From Candidatus Methanofastidiosum methylothiophilum (GTDB taxonomy: Archaea; Methanobacteriota_B; Thermococci; Methanofastidiosales; Methanofastidiosaceae), in assembly GCA_001587595.1 (NCBI GenBank), contig LNJB01000011.1, positions 7,984 through 42,279 on the forward strand: a stretch of DNA of 34,296 nucleotides, written 5' to 3'. The notes below the pieces were generated by a model. That model had not been told where the DNA came from. It did not search any database and saw only the letters and a list, made by a program, of their open reading frames with translations. A program made the translations under genes and the position numbers. Of this stretch, positions 7,733-17,213 are shown in pieces. Numbering within the stretch: position 1 is the stretch's first letter; every line of letters begins with the position of its first letter.

Positions 7733-8098
7733 ATGGCAGTTTATGTTAAATTTAAAGTTCCAGAAGAGTTAGCAAACAAATCTTACGAATCTCTTGAAAT
7801 GGTAAGGGACACAGGAAAATTAAAGAAAGGTGCAAATGAAACAACAAAAGCTGTTGAAAGAGGTATTGCAAAACTAGTTTATCTTGCGGAGGATATTACT
7901 CCTGAGGAGATAATTGCACACATACCATTGATATGTGATGAAAAAGAAATACCATATATCTACGTTCCAAGAAAAGATGAACTTGGTGCAGCAATCGGTA
8001 TTGACGTATCAACAGCAGCAGTTGCAGTAATTAAAGAAGGTAAAGCTAAGGATCTTATTGATGACATCATTGTCAAAGTAAAAGAACTTAGAAAGTGA
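7733..8098 (+). CDS. rpl7ae: Large-subunit ribosomal protein L7Ae
   Basis: 121 residues, the normal archaeal length. The conserved RNA-binding block [19 protein letters not shown] and the following [11 protein letters not shown] and [15 protein letters not shown] are diagnostic. The protein binds kink-turns in 23S rRNA, box C/D and H/ACA guide RNAs and RNase P. The start is fixed by GAGGTG (7722-7727) five nt upstream. A TATA element, TTTATATA (7677-7684), precedes it, so this is the first gene of the L7Ae-S28e-L24e-Ndk-aIF5B operon. Confidence 0.97.
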   Translation: MAVYVKFKVPEELANKSYESLEMVRDTGKLKKGANETTKAVERGIAKLVYLAEDITPEEIIAHIPLICDEKEIPYIYVPRKDELGAAIGIDVSTAAVAVIKEGKAKDLIDDIIVKVKELRK

Positions 8099-8102
8099 TT
8101 TA

Positions 8103-8321
8103 ATGGCCGAGATTGATGCAGGAATACCGGCAGAAGTTTTAGAGATTGTCGTTCGTACTGGCGTGACTGGGGATATCTTCCAGGTAAGAGTCAAAGTACT
8201 TGAAGGGATAGATAAAGACAGAGTCATCACACGAAATCTAAGAGGTCCGGTAAAAATTGGAGACATTGTTGTTCTAAAGGAAACTGAAAGAGAAGCAAAG
8301 GAGATAAAGACGCCAAGGTGA
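8103..8321 (+). CDS. rps28e: Small-subunit ribosomal protein S28e
   Basis: 72 residues, full length for the family, with the conserved [16 protein letters not shown] and [15 protein letters not shown] blocks of the OB-fold. It sits four bases after L7Ae and four before L24e, the usual euryarchaeal order, so it is translated from the same mRNA. Confidence 0.97.
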   Translation: MAEIDAGIPAEVLEIVVRTGVTGDIFQVRVKVLEGIDKDRVITRNLRGPVKIGDIVVLKETEREAKEIKTPR

Positions 8322-8325
8322 GATC

Positions 8326-8529
8326 ATGCCAAGAAAAGTCAACTGTTCTTTTTGTGGAGGATTAATTGATCCTGGAACAGGCCTTATTTTCGTAAGAAAA
8401 GACGGAGTGGTATATAACTTTTGTACCCATAAATGTGAAAGGAATATGATTAATTTAAATAGAAAACCAAGGAAAATCAGATGGACTGAAGAGTACAAAA
8501 AAGAAAAGGCCCTTAGAACAAAGAAATAA
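8326..8529 (+). CDS. rpl24e: Large-subunit ribosomal protein L24e
   Basis: 67 residues. The treble-clef zinc site is intact: CSFC near residue 7 and CTHKC near residue 36, followed by the basic tail RKPRKIRWTEEYKKEKA. It is the third gene of the translation operon. The ATG follows GGTGAGATC, a good Shine-Dalgarno. Confidence 0.97.
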   Translation: MPRKVNCSFCGGLIDPGTGLIFVRKDGVVYNFCTHKCERNMINLNRKPRKIRWTEEYKKEKALRTKK

Positions 8530-8563
8530 TTTTATTAATAAATTTTTTTAATTGGTGTTTAAG

Positions 8564-9001
8564 ATGAGCGAAAGAACTTTAATTATTTTAAAACCAGATA
8601 CTATAATGAGATCAAATATTGGAAATGTTTTATCAAGAATTGAATCAAAAGGATTAAAAATAGCCGCTTTAAAAATGGAATGGATATCTAAAGAAAAAGC
8701 TGGAACTCATTATGCAGAACACAAAGGAAAAACTTTTTATGAGAGTCTAATTAGCTACATCACTTCTTGCCCAGTTGTACTTGGGGTAATTGAAGGAGAA
8801 GATGCAATAACTGTTATAAGGACTCTATGTGGCACTACAGATCCTCACAAAGCTGCCCCTGGAAGCATAAGAGGGGATTTTGGATATAAGAGGGGAAATG
8901 ATATATTTAATGTAATTCATGCTTCGGATTCTCCAGAAAGTGCAAAGAGAGAGATTTCTTTGTTTTTCAAGGATCAAGAAATATTCAATTACAATAAATA
9001 A
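8564..9001 (+). CDS. ndk: Nucleoside diphosphate kinase
   Basis: 145 residues from the ATG at 8564, six bases after GGTG. An in-frame TTG four codons earlier would swallow that Shine-Dalgarno. It transfers the gamma phosphate between NTPs and NDPs through a phospho-His, the His of NVIHASDSPESA. Other family marks are TLIILKPD, HYAEHKGKTFYESLI and AAPGSIRGDFG. It lies between L24e and aIF5B, its standard place in euryarchaea, and presumably supplies GTP for translation. An AT-rich 34-base gap before it may carry a weak internal promoter. Confidence 0.95.
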   Translation: MSERTLIILKPDTIMRSNIGNVLSRIESKGLKIAALKMEWISKEKAGTHYAEHKGKTFYESLISYITSCPVVLGVIEGEDAITVIRTLCGTTDPHKAAPGSIRGDFGYKRGNDIFNVIHASDSPESAKREISLFFKDQEIFNYNK

Positions 9002-9017
9002 ACAAATCGTTGTTTAA

Positions 9018-10781
9018 ATGATACGACAGCCAATTATCTCTGTTTTAGGTCATGTAGACCATGGAAAAACTTCTCTTCTAGATTATATTAGAGGTACTGC
9101 TGTTGCTTCAAGAGAAGCTGGTGGAATTACTCAACACATCGGCGCTACAGAAGTACCTATCGATATAGTAAAGGATATTTGTGGAGAAGATTTTGATAAA
9201 TGGGGGATAAAACTTCCTGGATTATTATTCATCGATACTCCTGGCCATAAAGCATTTACAAATTTAAGGTCTAGAGGAGGATCTCTTTCTGATTTGGCTG
9301 TTTTGGTAGTGGACATAAATGAAGGATTACAATTACAGACAATAGAAAGTATTAACATACTAAAAAATTACAAAACTCCCTTTGTAATGGCTTTGAATAA
9401 GATCGATAGGATAAATGGTTTTAACATTATGCCAAAATCTTCTTTTAATAATGTAATAACTAAGCAAAATCAGAATGTTAAATCCATACTTGACCAAAAA
9501 ATATGGGACTTCCAGGCAAAAATGTATGAACAAGGTTTTGATTGTGATATTTATAATAAAATCTCAGACTACACTAAAAAAATTGCAATGGTTCCCATAT
9601 CAGCTAAAACAGGTATGGGAGTGCAAGATCTTCTCTTGCTTATTGCAGGTCTTTCTCAAAAATTCTTGAAAAACAAACTAGAAATTGATGAAAATGAGCC
9701 TGGTAAAGCAACAATATTGGAGGTCAAGGAAGAAAAAGGTTTGGGAATGACTCTAGATGTTATTTTGTATGACGGAGTCATTAAGAGAAAAGACGATGTC
9801 GTTTTTGGTGGAAAGGATGGCATTTATACAACTAATATTAGGGCTTTACTTAAACCTAAATCACTTGAGGAAATTCGAGATCCAAGAAAAAAGTTTGATT
9901 CAGTTGAATCACAATTTGCTGCAGCAGGGATAAAAATTTCTGCCCATGACTTAGAAAAAGCGTTGGCAGGATCTCCTCTTTATGTAGCAAAAGATATTGA
10001 AAAAACAAAAAAAGAAATATCTAAAGAAATTAAATCAATAAAAATTGAGAACAATAGTTCCGGAGTTATAATAAAAACAGATACTCTTGGAAGCCTTGAA
10101 GCAATAGTCATGGAATTAAAAGAATTAGGGATTAATATTCGAAGGGCAGATATAGGGGATGTCACAAAGCAGGATATAATTGAGGCGAAATCAGTCAAGA
10201 TGGAAGATAAGGTGTCTGCAGTTGTTTTTGCCTTTAATTCTAAACTCTTACCAGATGCAAAAGAAGTCGCAGTTAGAGAAGACATTAAAATATTTGAAAG
10301 TGAGATTATCTATAAAATACTAGAAGATTATGAGCTCTGGAAGAAAGAAGAAATAGAAAAACAAAAGAAACAGAAATTTGAGGGGATAATAAGGCCAGGA
10401 AAAATAGAACTTATGTATCATCATGTTTTTAGAGTAACAAAACCGGCAATCGTTGGTGTTAAGGTATTACGAGGAAGACTTAAAACAGACGTGTCATTAT
10501 TAAAAGATGATGGAAAAAATATTGGAATTGTAAAAACATTAAAGGATAAAAATGATTTTCTAAAGGAAGCCCTGCAAGGTAAAGAAATAGCTTGTGCAAT
10601 AGATGGTCCAACAGTTGGAAGGCAAATAAAAGAGGGAGACATACTTTATGTGAATATACCTCTCCCGGATTACAAAAAACTAAAATTTGAAATTTATAAT
10701 GATTTAACTCAAGACGAAAAAGAAATTCTCGATGAATTTATATTAATTAAGAGGAAGGAGGACTCTCTTTGGGGTATATAA
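9018..10781 (+). CDS. infB: Translation initiation factor aIF5B
   Basis: 587 residues, the usual archaeal length with no intein. G1 is GHVDHGKT (11-18), G3 is DTPGH (73-77) and G4 is NKID (127-130). Domain II follows near residues 230-330, then the domain III region and the C-terminal domain IV, ending in a helix rich in Glu and Lys. The GTPase promotes subunit joining and positions initiator tRNA. It is the last gene of the operon. The next promoter appears at once after its stop. Confidence 0.96.
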   Translation: MIRQPIISVLGHVDHGKTSLLDYIRGTAVASREAGGITQHIGATEVPIDIVKDICGEDFDKWGIKLPGLLFIDTPGHKAFTNLRSRGGSLSDLAVLVVDINEGLQLQTIESINILKNYKTPFVMALNKIDRINGFNIMPKSSFNNVITKQNQNVKSILDQKIWDFQAKMYEQGFDCDIYNKISDYTKKIAMVPISAKTGMGVQDLLLLIAGLSQKFLKNKLEIDENEPGKATILEVKEEKGLGMTLDVILYDGVIKRKDDVVFGGKDGIYTTNIRALLKPKSLEEIRDPRKKFDSVESQFAAAGIKISAHDLEKALAGSPLYVAKDIEKTKKEISKEIKSIKIENNSSGVIIKTDTLGSLEAIVMELKELGINIRRADIGDVTKQDIIEAKSVKMEDKVSAVVFAFNSKLLPDAKEVAVREDIKIFESEIIYKILEDYELWKKEEIEKQKKQKFEGIIRPGKIELMYHHVFRVTKPAIVGVKVLRGRLKTDVSLLKDDGKNIGIVKTLKDKNDFLKEALQGKEIACAIDGPTVGRQIKEGDILYVNIPLPDYKKLKFEIYNDLTQDEKEILDEFILIKRKEDSLWGI

Positions 10782-10789
10782 TTATATTA

Positions 10790-10807
10790 CCAAAAGACTT
10801 AAATATC
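10790..10807 (+). promoter_or_regulatory. BRE/TATA promoter of psmB
   Basis: CCAAAAGACTTAAATATC is nearly the same word as the 5S and aromatic-operon promoters. The predicted transcript start is near 10829, leaving a leader of about 40 nt with GAGGTGATTTA before the GTG start. Confidence 0.65.
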
Positions 10808-10869
10808 ATTTTAAACTATAAAAATTTGTTAGCTTCTTATTATTTAACTAACTATTTTGAGGTGATTTA

Positions 10870-11487
10870 GTGGAAGATATAAAAAAAGGTACTACTACAG
10901 TAGCTATTGTATGTAAGGACGCTGTAGTATTAGCAACGGATAGAAGAGCATCAATGGGTTATTTAGTGGCTCATAAGAATGTTAAAAAAGTATACAAAAT
11001 TGATGATTACATTGGAGCAACAGTGGCAGGCAGTGTAGGAGATATCCAAAGTTTGATTGGATCTCTTAGAGCCGAAGTAAATCTTTATAAGATGAAAAAC
11101 GGCGCTAAAATGTCTACTAGGTCACTTGCTACATTGACATCCCACATACTACACGGTCAGAGGTACTACCCCCTAATTGCGTGGCTTGTTGTAGCTGGAT
11201 TTGATGAAAAACCCATAGCTTATTCCATAGATCCAATAGGCGGAGTAAACGAGGATAAAGCAATTTCAACAGGTTCAGGGTCGCTTGTGGCATACGGTGT
11301 TTTAGAATCTATGTATCGAGACGGTATGAGCTGGGAAGAAGGTGCATCTGTTGCTATTAAGGCAATTAATGCAGCAATTGAGAGAGACCTAGCCACTGGA
11401 AATGGTATTACAATGGCCGTAATCGATAAAGATGGCTACAGAGAACTTTCTGATGAAGAAATTATAGGTATAATGAATCAGAATTAA
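10870..11487 (+). CDS. psmB: Proteasome beta subunit
   Basis: 205 residues with a GTG start, fixed by GAGGTGATTTA immediately upstream. A seven-residue propeptide ends in Gly, and Thr8 becomes the N-terminal nucleophile (KG/TTTVAIV). The other catalytic residues are present: Asp24 (Asp17 of the mature chain) and Lys40 (Lys33). The conserved SGSLVAYGVLE-type segment follows. It forms the two inner rings of the 20S proteasome. The alpha subunit is not in the window. It is followed by FttA, a common archaeal neighbour. Confidence 0.96.
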   Translation: MEDIKKGTTTVAIVCKDAVVLATDRRASMGYLVAHKNVKKVYKIDDYIGATVAGSVGDIQSLIGSLRAEVNLYKMKNGAKMSTRSLATLTSHILHGQRYYPLIAWLVVAGFDEKPIAYSIDPIGGVNEDKAISTGSGSLVAYGVLESMYRDGMSWEEGASVAIKAINAAIERDLATGNGITMAVIDKDGYRELSDEEIIGIMNQN

Positions 11488-11512
11488 TTCTCTTTTTTAT
11501 TTTAATTATTAA
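11488..11512 (+). terminator. T-rich tract after psmB
   Basis: TCTTTTTTATTTTAATTATT-like T-rich sequence just past the psmB stop, the kind that ends archaeal transcripts. It could partly separate psmB from FttA. There is no hairpin. Confidence 0.35.
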
Positions 11513-11546
11513 TTTATCATATATTCTTAAGAAATTAGGTGAGTTT

Positions 11547-13472
11547 TTGTCTTCAGAGGAGATACTTAAAGAAATTAAAAACGTTGTAACGGAAAATATA
11601 CCTCCCGGTGCTGTCATAACAAACATTGACTTTGAAGGGCCTGAGGTCGTTATATACACTAGAAATCCAGGGATGCTAGTTGACGATGGTGAAATAGTAA
11701 AAGAACTAGCAAAGAATTTAAGAAAAAGGATTATTGTAAAACCTGATGTTGCTGTACTAACAACAGAAGAAGAAGCAATAAATAAAATTAAAAACATTGT
11801 TCCTGATGAAGCTGAGATCACTGATATCAGCTTTGATCCTTCAGCTTCAGAAGTGATAATCGAGGCAAAAAAACCAGGTCTTGTTATCGGAAAATCAGGC
11901 CAGACTTTGAGAGACATCACAAGAGTTGTAAGATGGGCCCCCATAGTAAGGAGGACACCACCTTTACAATCTGACACAATTAAAGCAGTTAGATCAACTC
12001 TTCAGAAGGAAGCAGATGAAAGAAAAACAATCCTGAAAAAAATTGGCCATAGAATTTATAGGGATCAAGATATACGTTCGGAGTGGATTAGAATCACTTT
12101 TCTTGGAGGATTTAGAGAAGTTGGAAGGTCATGTTTGTTATTACAGACTCCTGAATCTAAAGTTTTGTTAGATTGTGGTGTTAACGTAGCAACAAATGAT
12201 CCAAAACATGCTTATCCCCATTTAGATTCTCCCGAATTTAAGTACATTCTGAATGCAAAAGAGTTAGATGCAATTATTGTAAGTCATGCCCATCTTGATC
12301 ATTGTGGATTTATTCCATACTTGTACAAGTATGGTTATGAAGGAGCGATATATTGTACGCCCCCTACAAGAGAATTAATGACCATGTTGCAATTGGATTA
12401 TATAGATATTGCAGAAAAAGAAAATAATCCAGTTCCATACTCCAGGAAGGACGTTAAAAGTGTCATCCATCACACTATTCCTGTTGACTACAAAGAAGTA
12501 AGGGATATTTCTCCAGACATAAGGCTCACATTCCATAATGCTGGGCATATATTAGGTTCTGCTATGGTGCACTTACATGTAGGGAATGGATTGCATAATA
12601 TTGTATATACTGGTGATTTTAATTTTGAAACCTCAAGGCTCTTAGAAAAAGCCAATTTCAAATTTCCACGCCTTGAATCCTTAGTAATCGAGGCGACTTA
12701 TGGAGGGTCACACGATATACAGATGCCAAGAGGCGAAGCAGAAAAGAATCTTTTGAAGATAATATATGATACTACCTCCCAAGGAGGTAAAGTCTTAATT
12801 CCTGTTCTTTCAGTTGGAAGATCTCAGGAAATAATGCTTTTTTTAGAAGAGTTAATGGAAAGTGGCACACTAGAAAGAATGCCAGTATATCTTGATGGAA
12901 TGATATGGGAGGCAACTGCAATCCATACTGCATATCCTGAATACCTTTCAAAAGAGATAAGAGAAATGATATTCCATCAAGGAAAGAATCCTTTCTTATC
13001 TGAAACATTTGAGAATGTAAAAACTAATGACAAGAGGAAGAGCATAATTGATGGCCCTCCGTGTATCATTCTAGCAACTAGCGGTATGCTTGTAGGGGGA
13101 CCATCAGTAGAGTACTTCAAAGCTTTAGCAGAAGATGTTAGAAACTCAATAGTTTTTGTAAGTTATCAAGGAGAAGGATCTCTTGGAAGAAAAGTTCAGA
13201 AAGGTATGACCGAGCTTCCCCTTATGGGAACTAATGGTAAGAATGAATTAATTAACATTAGAATGAAAGTTTACACCGTTGACGGATTCTCAGGCCACTC
13301 AGATAGAAATCAACTTATGGAATTTATTAAAAGATTAAATCCACGGCCTGAAAAGATTATTACTGGTCATGGGGATCCTGTAAAGTGCACCGACTTTGCA
13401 AGTACAATTTATAGAAAGTTTAGGATAGAAACTAAAGCACCTTCAAATCTTGAAACAGTAAGATTAAGCTAG
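11547..13472 (+). CDS. FttA/aCPSF1, KH-containing beta-CASP ribonuclease
   Basis: 641 residues, full length, with a TTG start 3 nt after AGGTGAG (11537-11543). Two N-terminal KH-type regions include GLVIGKSGQTLRDI. The metallo-beta-lactamase motif SHAHLDHCG is at H247, H249, D251 and H252, with GHILGSAM further on. The beta-CASP part contains YTGDFNFE, EATYGG and ATSGM, and the final zinc ligand lies in GHGDP. In archaea this enzyme is the termination factor that cleaves nascent RNA at U-rich sites and displaces RNA polymerase. This matters for the proposed attenuator at 25576. Confidence 0.96.
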   Translation: MSSEEILKEIKNVVTENIPPGAVITNIDFEGPEVVIYTRNPGMLVDDGEIVKELAKNLRKRIIVKPDVAVLTTEEEAINKIKNIVPDEAEITDISFDPSASEVIIEAKKPGLVIGKSGQTLRDITRVVRWAPIVRRTPPLQSDTIKAVRSTLQKEADERKTILKKIGHRIYRDQDIRSEWIRITFLGGFREVGRSCLLLQTPESKVLLDCGVNVATNDPKHAYPHLDSPEFKYILNAKELDAIIVSHAHLDHCGFIPYLYKYGYEGAIYCTPPTRELMTMLQLDYIDIAEKENNPVPYSRKDVKSVIHHTIPVDYKEVRDISPDIRLTFHNAGHILGSAMVHLHVGNGLHNIVYTGDFNFETSRLLEKANFKFPRLESLVIEATYGGSHDIQMPRGEAEKNLLKIIYDTTSQGGKVLIPVLSVGRSQEIMLFLEELMESGTLERMPVYLDGMIWEATAIHTAYPEYLSKEIREMIFHQGKNPFLSETFENVKTNDKRKSIIDGPPCIILATSGMLVGGPSVEYFKALAEDVRNSIVFVSYQGEGSLGRKVQKGMTELPLMGTNGKNELINIRMKVYTVDGFSGHSDRNQLMEFIKRLNPRPEKIITGHGDPVKCTDFASTIYRKFRIETKAPSNLETVRLS

Positions 13473-13479
13473 GGTAAAA

Positions 13480-13782
13480 ATGAAATTCTATTATGCTATA
13501 TATCAACAAGGACATGAATTGATCGTCGCAGTTTGTGATGATGACACTTTAGAGGGTACTTTTTATTGTGCTGAAAGAGGAATAAAAATAGATGTAAAAA
13601 AATCTTTTTATGGAAAAAAATTAGGGCAAAAAGAGGATATATTGTCCTACATGAAAGACGCAACAATTCTTAATCTTGTTGGGAAAAAAATTGTAGGAAT
13701 AGCTTTAAGCGAAGGCCTAATTAGTCGGGAATGTATCTTAGAGATAGGTGATACATTACATGCTCAAAGAGTCAAAATGTAG
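13480..13782 (+). CDS. DUF424 family protein
   Basis: 100 residues beginning MKFYYAIYQQGHELIVAVCD. The family pattern is clear: an N-terminal VAVCDxD segment, a middle FYGKK and a C-terminal ATILNLVGKKIV...GLIS. DUF424 is an archaeal protein of unknown biochemical role that is repeatedly found beside translation and RNA-processing genes. Here it starts 7 bases after FttA and precedes Nmd3, which fits that pattern. Confidence 0.85.
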   Translation: MKFYYAIYQQGHELIVAVCDDDTLEGTFYCAERGIKIDVKKSFYGKKLGQKEDILSYMKDATILNLVGKKIVGIALSEGLISRECILEIGDTLHAQRVKM

Positions 13783-13798
13783 CATTTATAAAAAACAA

Positions 13799-13806
13799 TT
13801 TAAATA
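13799..13806 (+). promoter_or_regulatory. TATA box for nmd3
   Basis: TTTAAATA is centred about 24 nt before the ATG at 13826. It selects this ATG over a TTG two codons upstream and predicts a leaderless mRNA. Confidence 0.5.
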
Positions 13807-13825
13807 ATCTTTTTCTTTATTGCTT

Positions 13826-14929
13826 ATGAAAAGATGCTTTGTTTGTGGAAAAGAAGATAAACTCACAGATGGAAAGTGTAAAGAGTGTTATTTAAAAGAA
13901 TCTTTCCAATTTTCTATTCCGGGAAGAATAAAAGTTCCCTATTGTAAGAGTTGCAATTCTTACTACACAAACAGGTGGAAAAATCTTGATAATAAACTTT
14001 CCTTTATTGATGAAGTTTTAAAGAACAATATTTCTTCAAGTAGAGAAATTAAGTTTGTTTCTGAATTTTCTAAAGATAATAAAGACATCCAAGCGATAGT
14101 TGATTTTCTTGATGAAGGCAACATTTACAAAGTAAAAATTACTATTCGACCTTTTTATGATGACTCTCTTTTTGATATGGAAGCATCAAGTGAAATACTA
14201 CTGTCAGGAGAACAATGTCAAAGATGCTCAAGATTTTATGGTGGATATTATGAGGCTATTCTTCAGATAAGAAATGATGAGAAAAAGATTGAGTTAGAAA
14301 GAGCAAATGACATAATGAAAATTGTTGATAAATTTACAGATAAACTAATTTTAAAAGATAGAATGGCATTTATTTCTAGAATTGAAGAACTTAAGGAAGG
14401 AATAGATATTTATATGGGATCTTTATCTGCAGCGAGAAAAATTGGGAATTGCCTAATCAAAAAATTCAACGGCTCTATGGGTGAATCTCATAAACTTATG
14501 GGTATTGATAGGGACTCGGGTAAAAAAATTTATAGAACTACCGTAACTGTAAGACTAAAAAATAGGGCACAAAGGTATGCCTATTATAAAAATCATTTGT
14601 ATCTACTTGACATAGCAGGAGATAACTTTAAACTTACCTCATTGGAAGGCGGGAACATTTTGAGTATAAAAGCAAAAGAATTTGAGAGGGAGCTCAAAAA
14701 AGAAAATATGAAGGTAATTGAAAAAGATATACTTGAAACAGTAGATATTTCTGTAACTGAAGTCACTCCTGAAAGGTATCAGATGATGAAACTTTCGGGA
14801 GACTATGAGACTTTCTACGTTTTAAGGGATGAAGTTAGATTAAAAAGGGAATTAAAAGTTGGTGATAATCTAAAAGGTGCCATCATAAATAATCGGATTG
14901 TAATTATGGAACAAGAAAGTATTATTTAA
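13826..14929 (+). CDS. nmd3: Archaeal Nmd3 ribosome-associated protein
   Basis: 367 residues. The N-terminal zinc region has CFVCGK (C4, C7), CKEC (C18, C21) and YCKSC, and QCQRCSRFYGGYYEA in the middle is the diagnostic Nmd3 signature. An OB/SH3-like C-terminal part follows (RDEVRLKRELKVGD). In eukaryotes NMD3 escorts the 60S subunit out of the nucleus. In archaea it is thought to act on the large subunit late in assembly. The start follows a well-placed TATA box. Confidence 0.9.
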   Translation: MKRCFVCGKEDKLTDGKCKECYLKESFQFSIPGRIKVPYCKSCNSYYTNRWKNLDNKLSFIDEVLKNNISSSREIKFVSEFSKDNKDIQAIVDFLDEGNIYKVKITIRPFYDDSLFDMEASSEILLSGEQCQRCSRFYGGYYEAILQIRNDEKKIELERANDIMKIVDKFTDKLILKDRMAFISRIEELKEGIDIYMGSLSAARKIGNCLIKKFNGSMGESHKLMGIDRDSGKKIYRTTVTVRLKNRAQRYAYYKNHLYLLDIAGDNFKLTSLEGGNILSIKAKEFERELKKENMKVIEKDILETVDISVTEVTPERYQMMKLSGDYETFYVLRDEVRLKRELKVGDNLKGAIINNRIVIMEQESII

Positions 14930-14970
14930 TACAATTTATGTTATAAAAAGTTTCAACTTGGGCGTTATTC

Positions 14971-14977
14971 TTATAAG
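14971..14977 (+). promoter_or_regulatory. TATA box for argG
   Basis: TTATAAG is centred at 14974, which puts the transcript start near 15000 and gives a leader of about 9 nt before the ATG at 15009. Confidence 0.5.
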
Positions 14978-15008
14978 TTAATTCTATACCTCATGCACGG
15001 CGATTCTA

Positions 15009-16250
15009 ATGACAAAAGATAAAGTTGTTTTGGCTTATTCTGGGGGCCTTGATACCAGTGTCATCTTGACTTGGTTAATAGATGAAGGATTTGATGTTAT
15101 ATGTTTCATCGCAGATGTAGGGCAAGATGAAGATCTAAAAGCCGCTGAAGAAAAAGCCATAAGATGCGGAGCAACGAAGGTTTATGTTGAAGATTTGAGA
15201 TCCGAATTTGTTACGGACTTCATCTTTCAAGCATTAAAAGGAAATGCAATGTACGAAAACAGATACTTATTAGGAACTTCTCTTGCAAGGCCTTTAATTG
15301 CAAAGAAACAGATTGAAATTGCTGAGAAGGAAAATGCAAAATATGTTGCACATGGCGCAACTGGAAAAGGTAATGATCAAATTAGATTTGAATTGACATA
15401 CTACGCATTAAATCCTTCCATACATGTAATATCGCCTTGGAAAAATCCAAAATATCTACAACAGTTCCAGGGACGAAGCGATATGATAAAATATGCAAAA
15501 TCAAAGGACATTCCAATCAAAGCCTCTGTGTCAAAACCATACAGTCAAGATGGTAATTTAATGCACCTAAGCCATGAAGCAGGCATACTTGAAGATACTA
15601 TGCTCACCCCAACTGAAGACATGTTTGAAATAACAAAATCACCAATGGATGCACCAGATAAACAAACAATTATTGAAATTGACTTTAAGAATGGACTCCC
15701 AGTAAAAGTAACAAACAAAGATGATGGAACTGTAAAAACTAAACCCTTGGAACTTTTCCTATACTTGAATGAATTAGCAAAAGAAAATGGTATTGGAAGA
15801 ATTGATATCGTTGAGAATAGATTTATTGGTATAAAAAGCAGAGGAGTTTATGAAACGCCGGGGGCTACAATACTATGGTCCGCTCACAGAGATATTGAAG
15901 GAATAGCAATGGATAGAGAAGTTATGCATCTAAAACATATGCTTGAACCAAAATTTGCAGAACTTATATATAATGGATTTTGGTACTCACCTGAAATGGA
16001 CTTCCTAATGGCGGCTTTTAACAAGAGTCAAGAGTTTATCGATGGGAAAGTTGTAATTGGTCTTTACAAAGGCAATGTCATGATTCTTGGAAGGGATTCA
16101 CCCACATCGCTTTACAATAAAGAATTGTCAAGCATGGATGTTGAAGGTGGATTTGATCAGACAGATTCCAAAGGATTTATCCGAATTAATGCCATTAGGC
16201 TAAAAGCACACAAGGTAATTCTTAATAAAGATACCATCGGACTAAATTAA
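15009..16250 (+). CDS. argG: Argininosuccinate synthase
   Basis: 413 residues. It joins citrulline and aspartate with ATP to argininosuccinate in arginine synthesis. The ATP pyrophosphatase P-loop AYSGGLDTS (9-17) is at the N-terminus. Further family blocks are [32 protein letters not shown] and [19 protein letters not shown]. No other arg gene is present, so it stands alone as a single-gene transcript with its own promoter. Length is normal for the family. Confidence 0.96.
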   Translation: MTKDKVVLAYSGGLDTSVILTWLIDEGFDVICFIADVGQDEDLKAAEEKAIRCGATKVYVEDLRSEFVTDFIFQALKGNAMYENRYLLGTSLARPLIAKKQIEIAEKENAKYVAHGATGKGNDQIRFELTYYALNPSIHVISPWKNPKYLQQFQGRSDMIKYAKSKDIPIKASVSKPYSQDGNLMHLSHEAGILEDTMLTPTEDMFEITKSPMDAPDKQTIIEIDFKNGLPVKVTNKDDGTVKTKPLELFLYLNELAKENGIGRIDIVENRFIGIKSRGVYETPGATILWSAHRDIEGIAMDREVMHLKHMLEPKFAELIYNGFWYSPEMDFLMAAFNKSQEFIDGKVVIGLYKGNVMILGRDSPTSLYNKELSSMDVEGGFDQTDSKGFIRINAIRLKAHKVILNKDTIGLN

Positions 16251-16262
16251 ATTTATATTTTT

Positions 16263-16496
16263 TTATAATTTCATCCCTTCTTCTATAGCCATAAGCCAAT
16301 TCATAAAAGTATTAAAAGATCCTCTTAATGCAGGTATATCTTCAGATACAATAATAACTTTAAGAGTGGTTCCTTCAGTTGTTATTTCAGACTTAGTCCT
16401 ATAAAAAGGAGAGCTATCTTCTTCTATTTTTAAAAGCCGTTCTATTTCTCTTGCTTTTTCATGAATATATACGATCTCGATCTTGGCAATATTCAT
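16263..16496 (-). CDS. Pcc1-like KEOPS subunit
   Basis: 77 residues with the Pcc1 pattern: an initial beta strand, TTEGTTLKVIIVSEDIPALRGSFNTFMNWL, where the LxIxIxAxDxxxLRxSxNT block is characteristic. Pcc1 dimerises the KEOPS complex, which makes t6A37 in tRNA together with Kae1, Bud32 and Cgi121. None of those is in the window. Its ATG overlaps the stop of the upstream HAD gene (ATGA), so translation is coupled. Confidence 0.8.
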   Translation of the reverse strand: MNIAKIEIVYIHEKAREIERLLKIEEDSSPFYRTKSEITTEGTTLKVIIVSEDIPALRGSFNTFMNWLMAIEEGMKL

Positions 16497-17143
16497 AGTT
16501 TGATATAGTCTAAAATCCTTAAAAGGTTTCTTTCATGAATAGTAACATTAGCTCTATTTGCCACTTCGTCATCTTTTGGGTCAAATGCTATTGAAAATCC
16601 GGATAGGTCAAACATAGGTATGTCATATTTTGAATCCCCTACTGAAATTATCTCCTCTTTTTTAAGACGATATTCTCCTATAATATAGTTCATTACAATG
16701 TCTTTCCGCAAAAGGTCAACTCTCCAAATATCCTGTCCAGAAAGAAACCCATTTTCTTCATATTGAAATCCATTAGCCCATATCTTATCTATCCCTAAGG
16801 CCCTACCTGCATTTTGAGCTAGAAGATCAATTCCTGCAGAAATGATAAATAAATTAAAATTATTTTCTTTTAAGATCTTTATACATTCTCTAGCGCCATC
16901 GATAAATATCAACTCTTCAAGAGCTTTTTCAACTTCCATTTTGTGAGGCAGACTACCTTCTCTTTTCCATAAGGATATATCCTCTCGTATCCATTGACCA
17001 TAATCTATTTCTTTAGAAAAATATCTTCGCATATTCTCTTTTCTTTTTTCTTCATCTGCACCAAAGTACTCATGGAGCCTTTCCCAAGATGAGTGAGATT
17101 CTATTAATACTCCATCTAAATCAAAGACAATGGCGCTATACAT
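16493..17143 (-). CDS. HAD-superfamily phosphatase, SerB-like
   Basis: 216 residues. Motif I is DLDGV (nucleophile D8, acid/base D10), motif II is the Ser of FIISAG, and the motif III/IV region is SVGDSKYDIPMF. The helical cap between residues 15 and 80 and the spacing resemble phosphoserine phosphatase-like HADs. Phosphoserine would be a reasonable substrate guess, but SerB-specific residues are not clear. A TATA element on the minus strand (TTTAAATAG, centred near 17169) lies 26 nt before the ATG, giving a leaderless message. Confidence 0.75.
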   Translation of the reverse strand: MYSAIVFDLDGVLIESHSSWERLHEYFGADEEKRKENMRRYFSKEIDYGQWIREDISLWKREGSLPHKMEVEKALEELIFIDGARECIKILKENNFNLFIISAGIDLLAQNAGRALGIDKIWANGFQYEENGFLSGQDIWRVDLLRKDIVMNYIIGEYRLKKEEIISVGDSKYDIPMFDLSGFSIAFDPKDDEVANRANVTIHERNLLRILDYIKL

Positions 17144-17213
17144 AAACTAAAAAAAATATAATTCTATTTAAAGCTTTAGAAAATCTTTTATTAATCTTTA
17201 ATAATCCTAATTT

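Noticed and set aside
11462-11977. Open frame on the minus strand over the start of FttA
   Set aside because: Antisense shadow of the KH region, with Ser/Thr-rich low-complexity composition and no ribosome binding site.
14993-15022. Short [12 protein letters not shown] overlapping the argG start
   Set aside because: Its ATG falls at or before the predicted transcript start and it has no run of Arg codons, so it does not resemble an attenuator.
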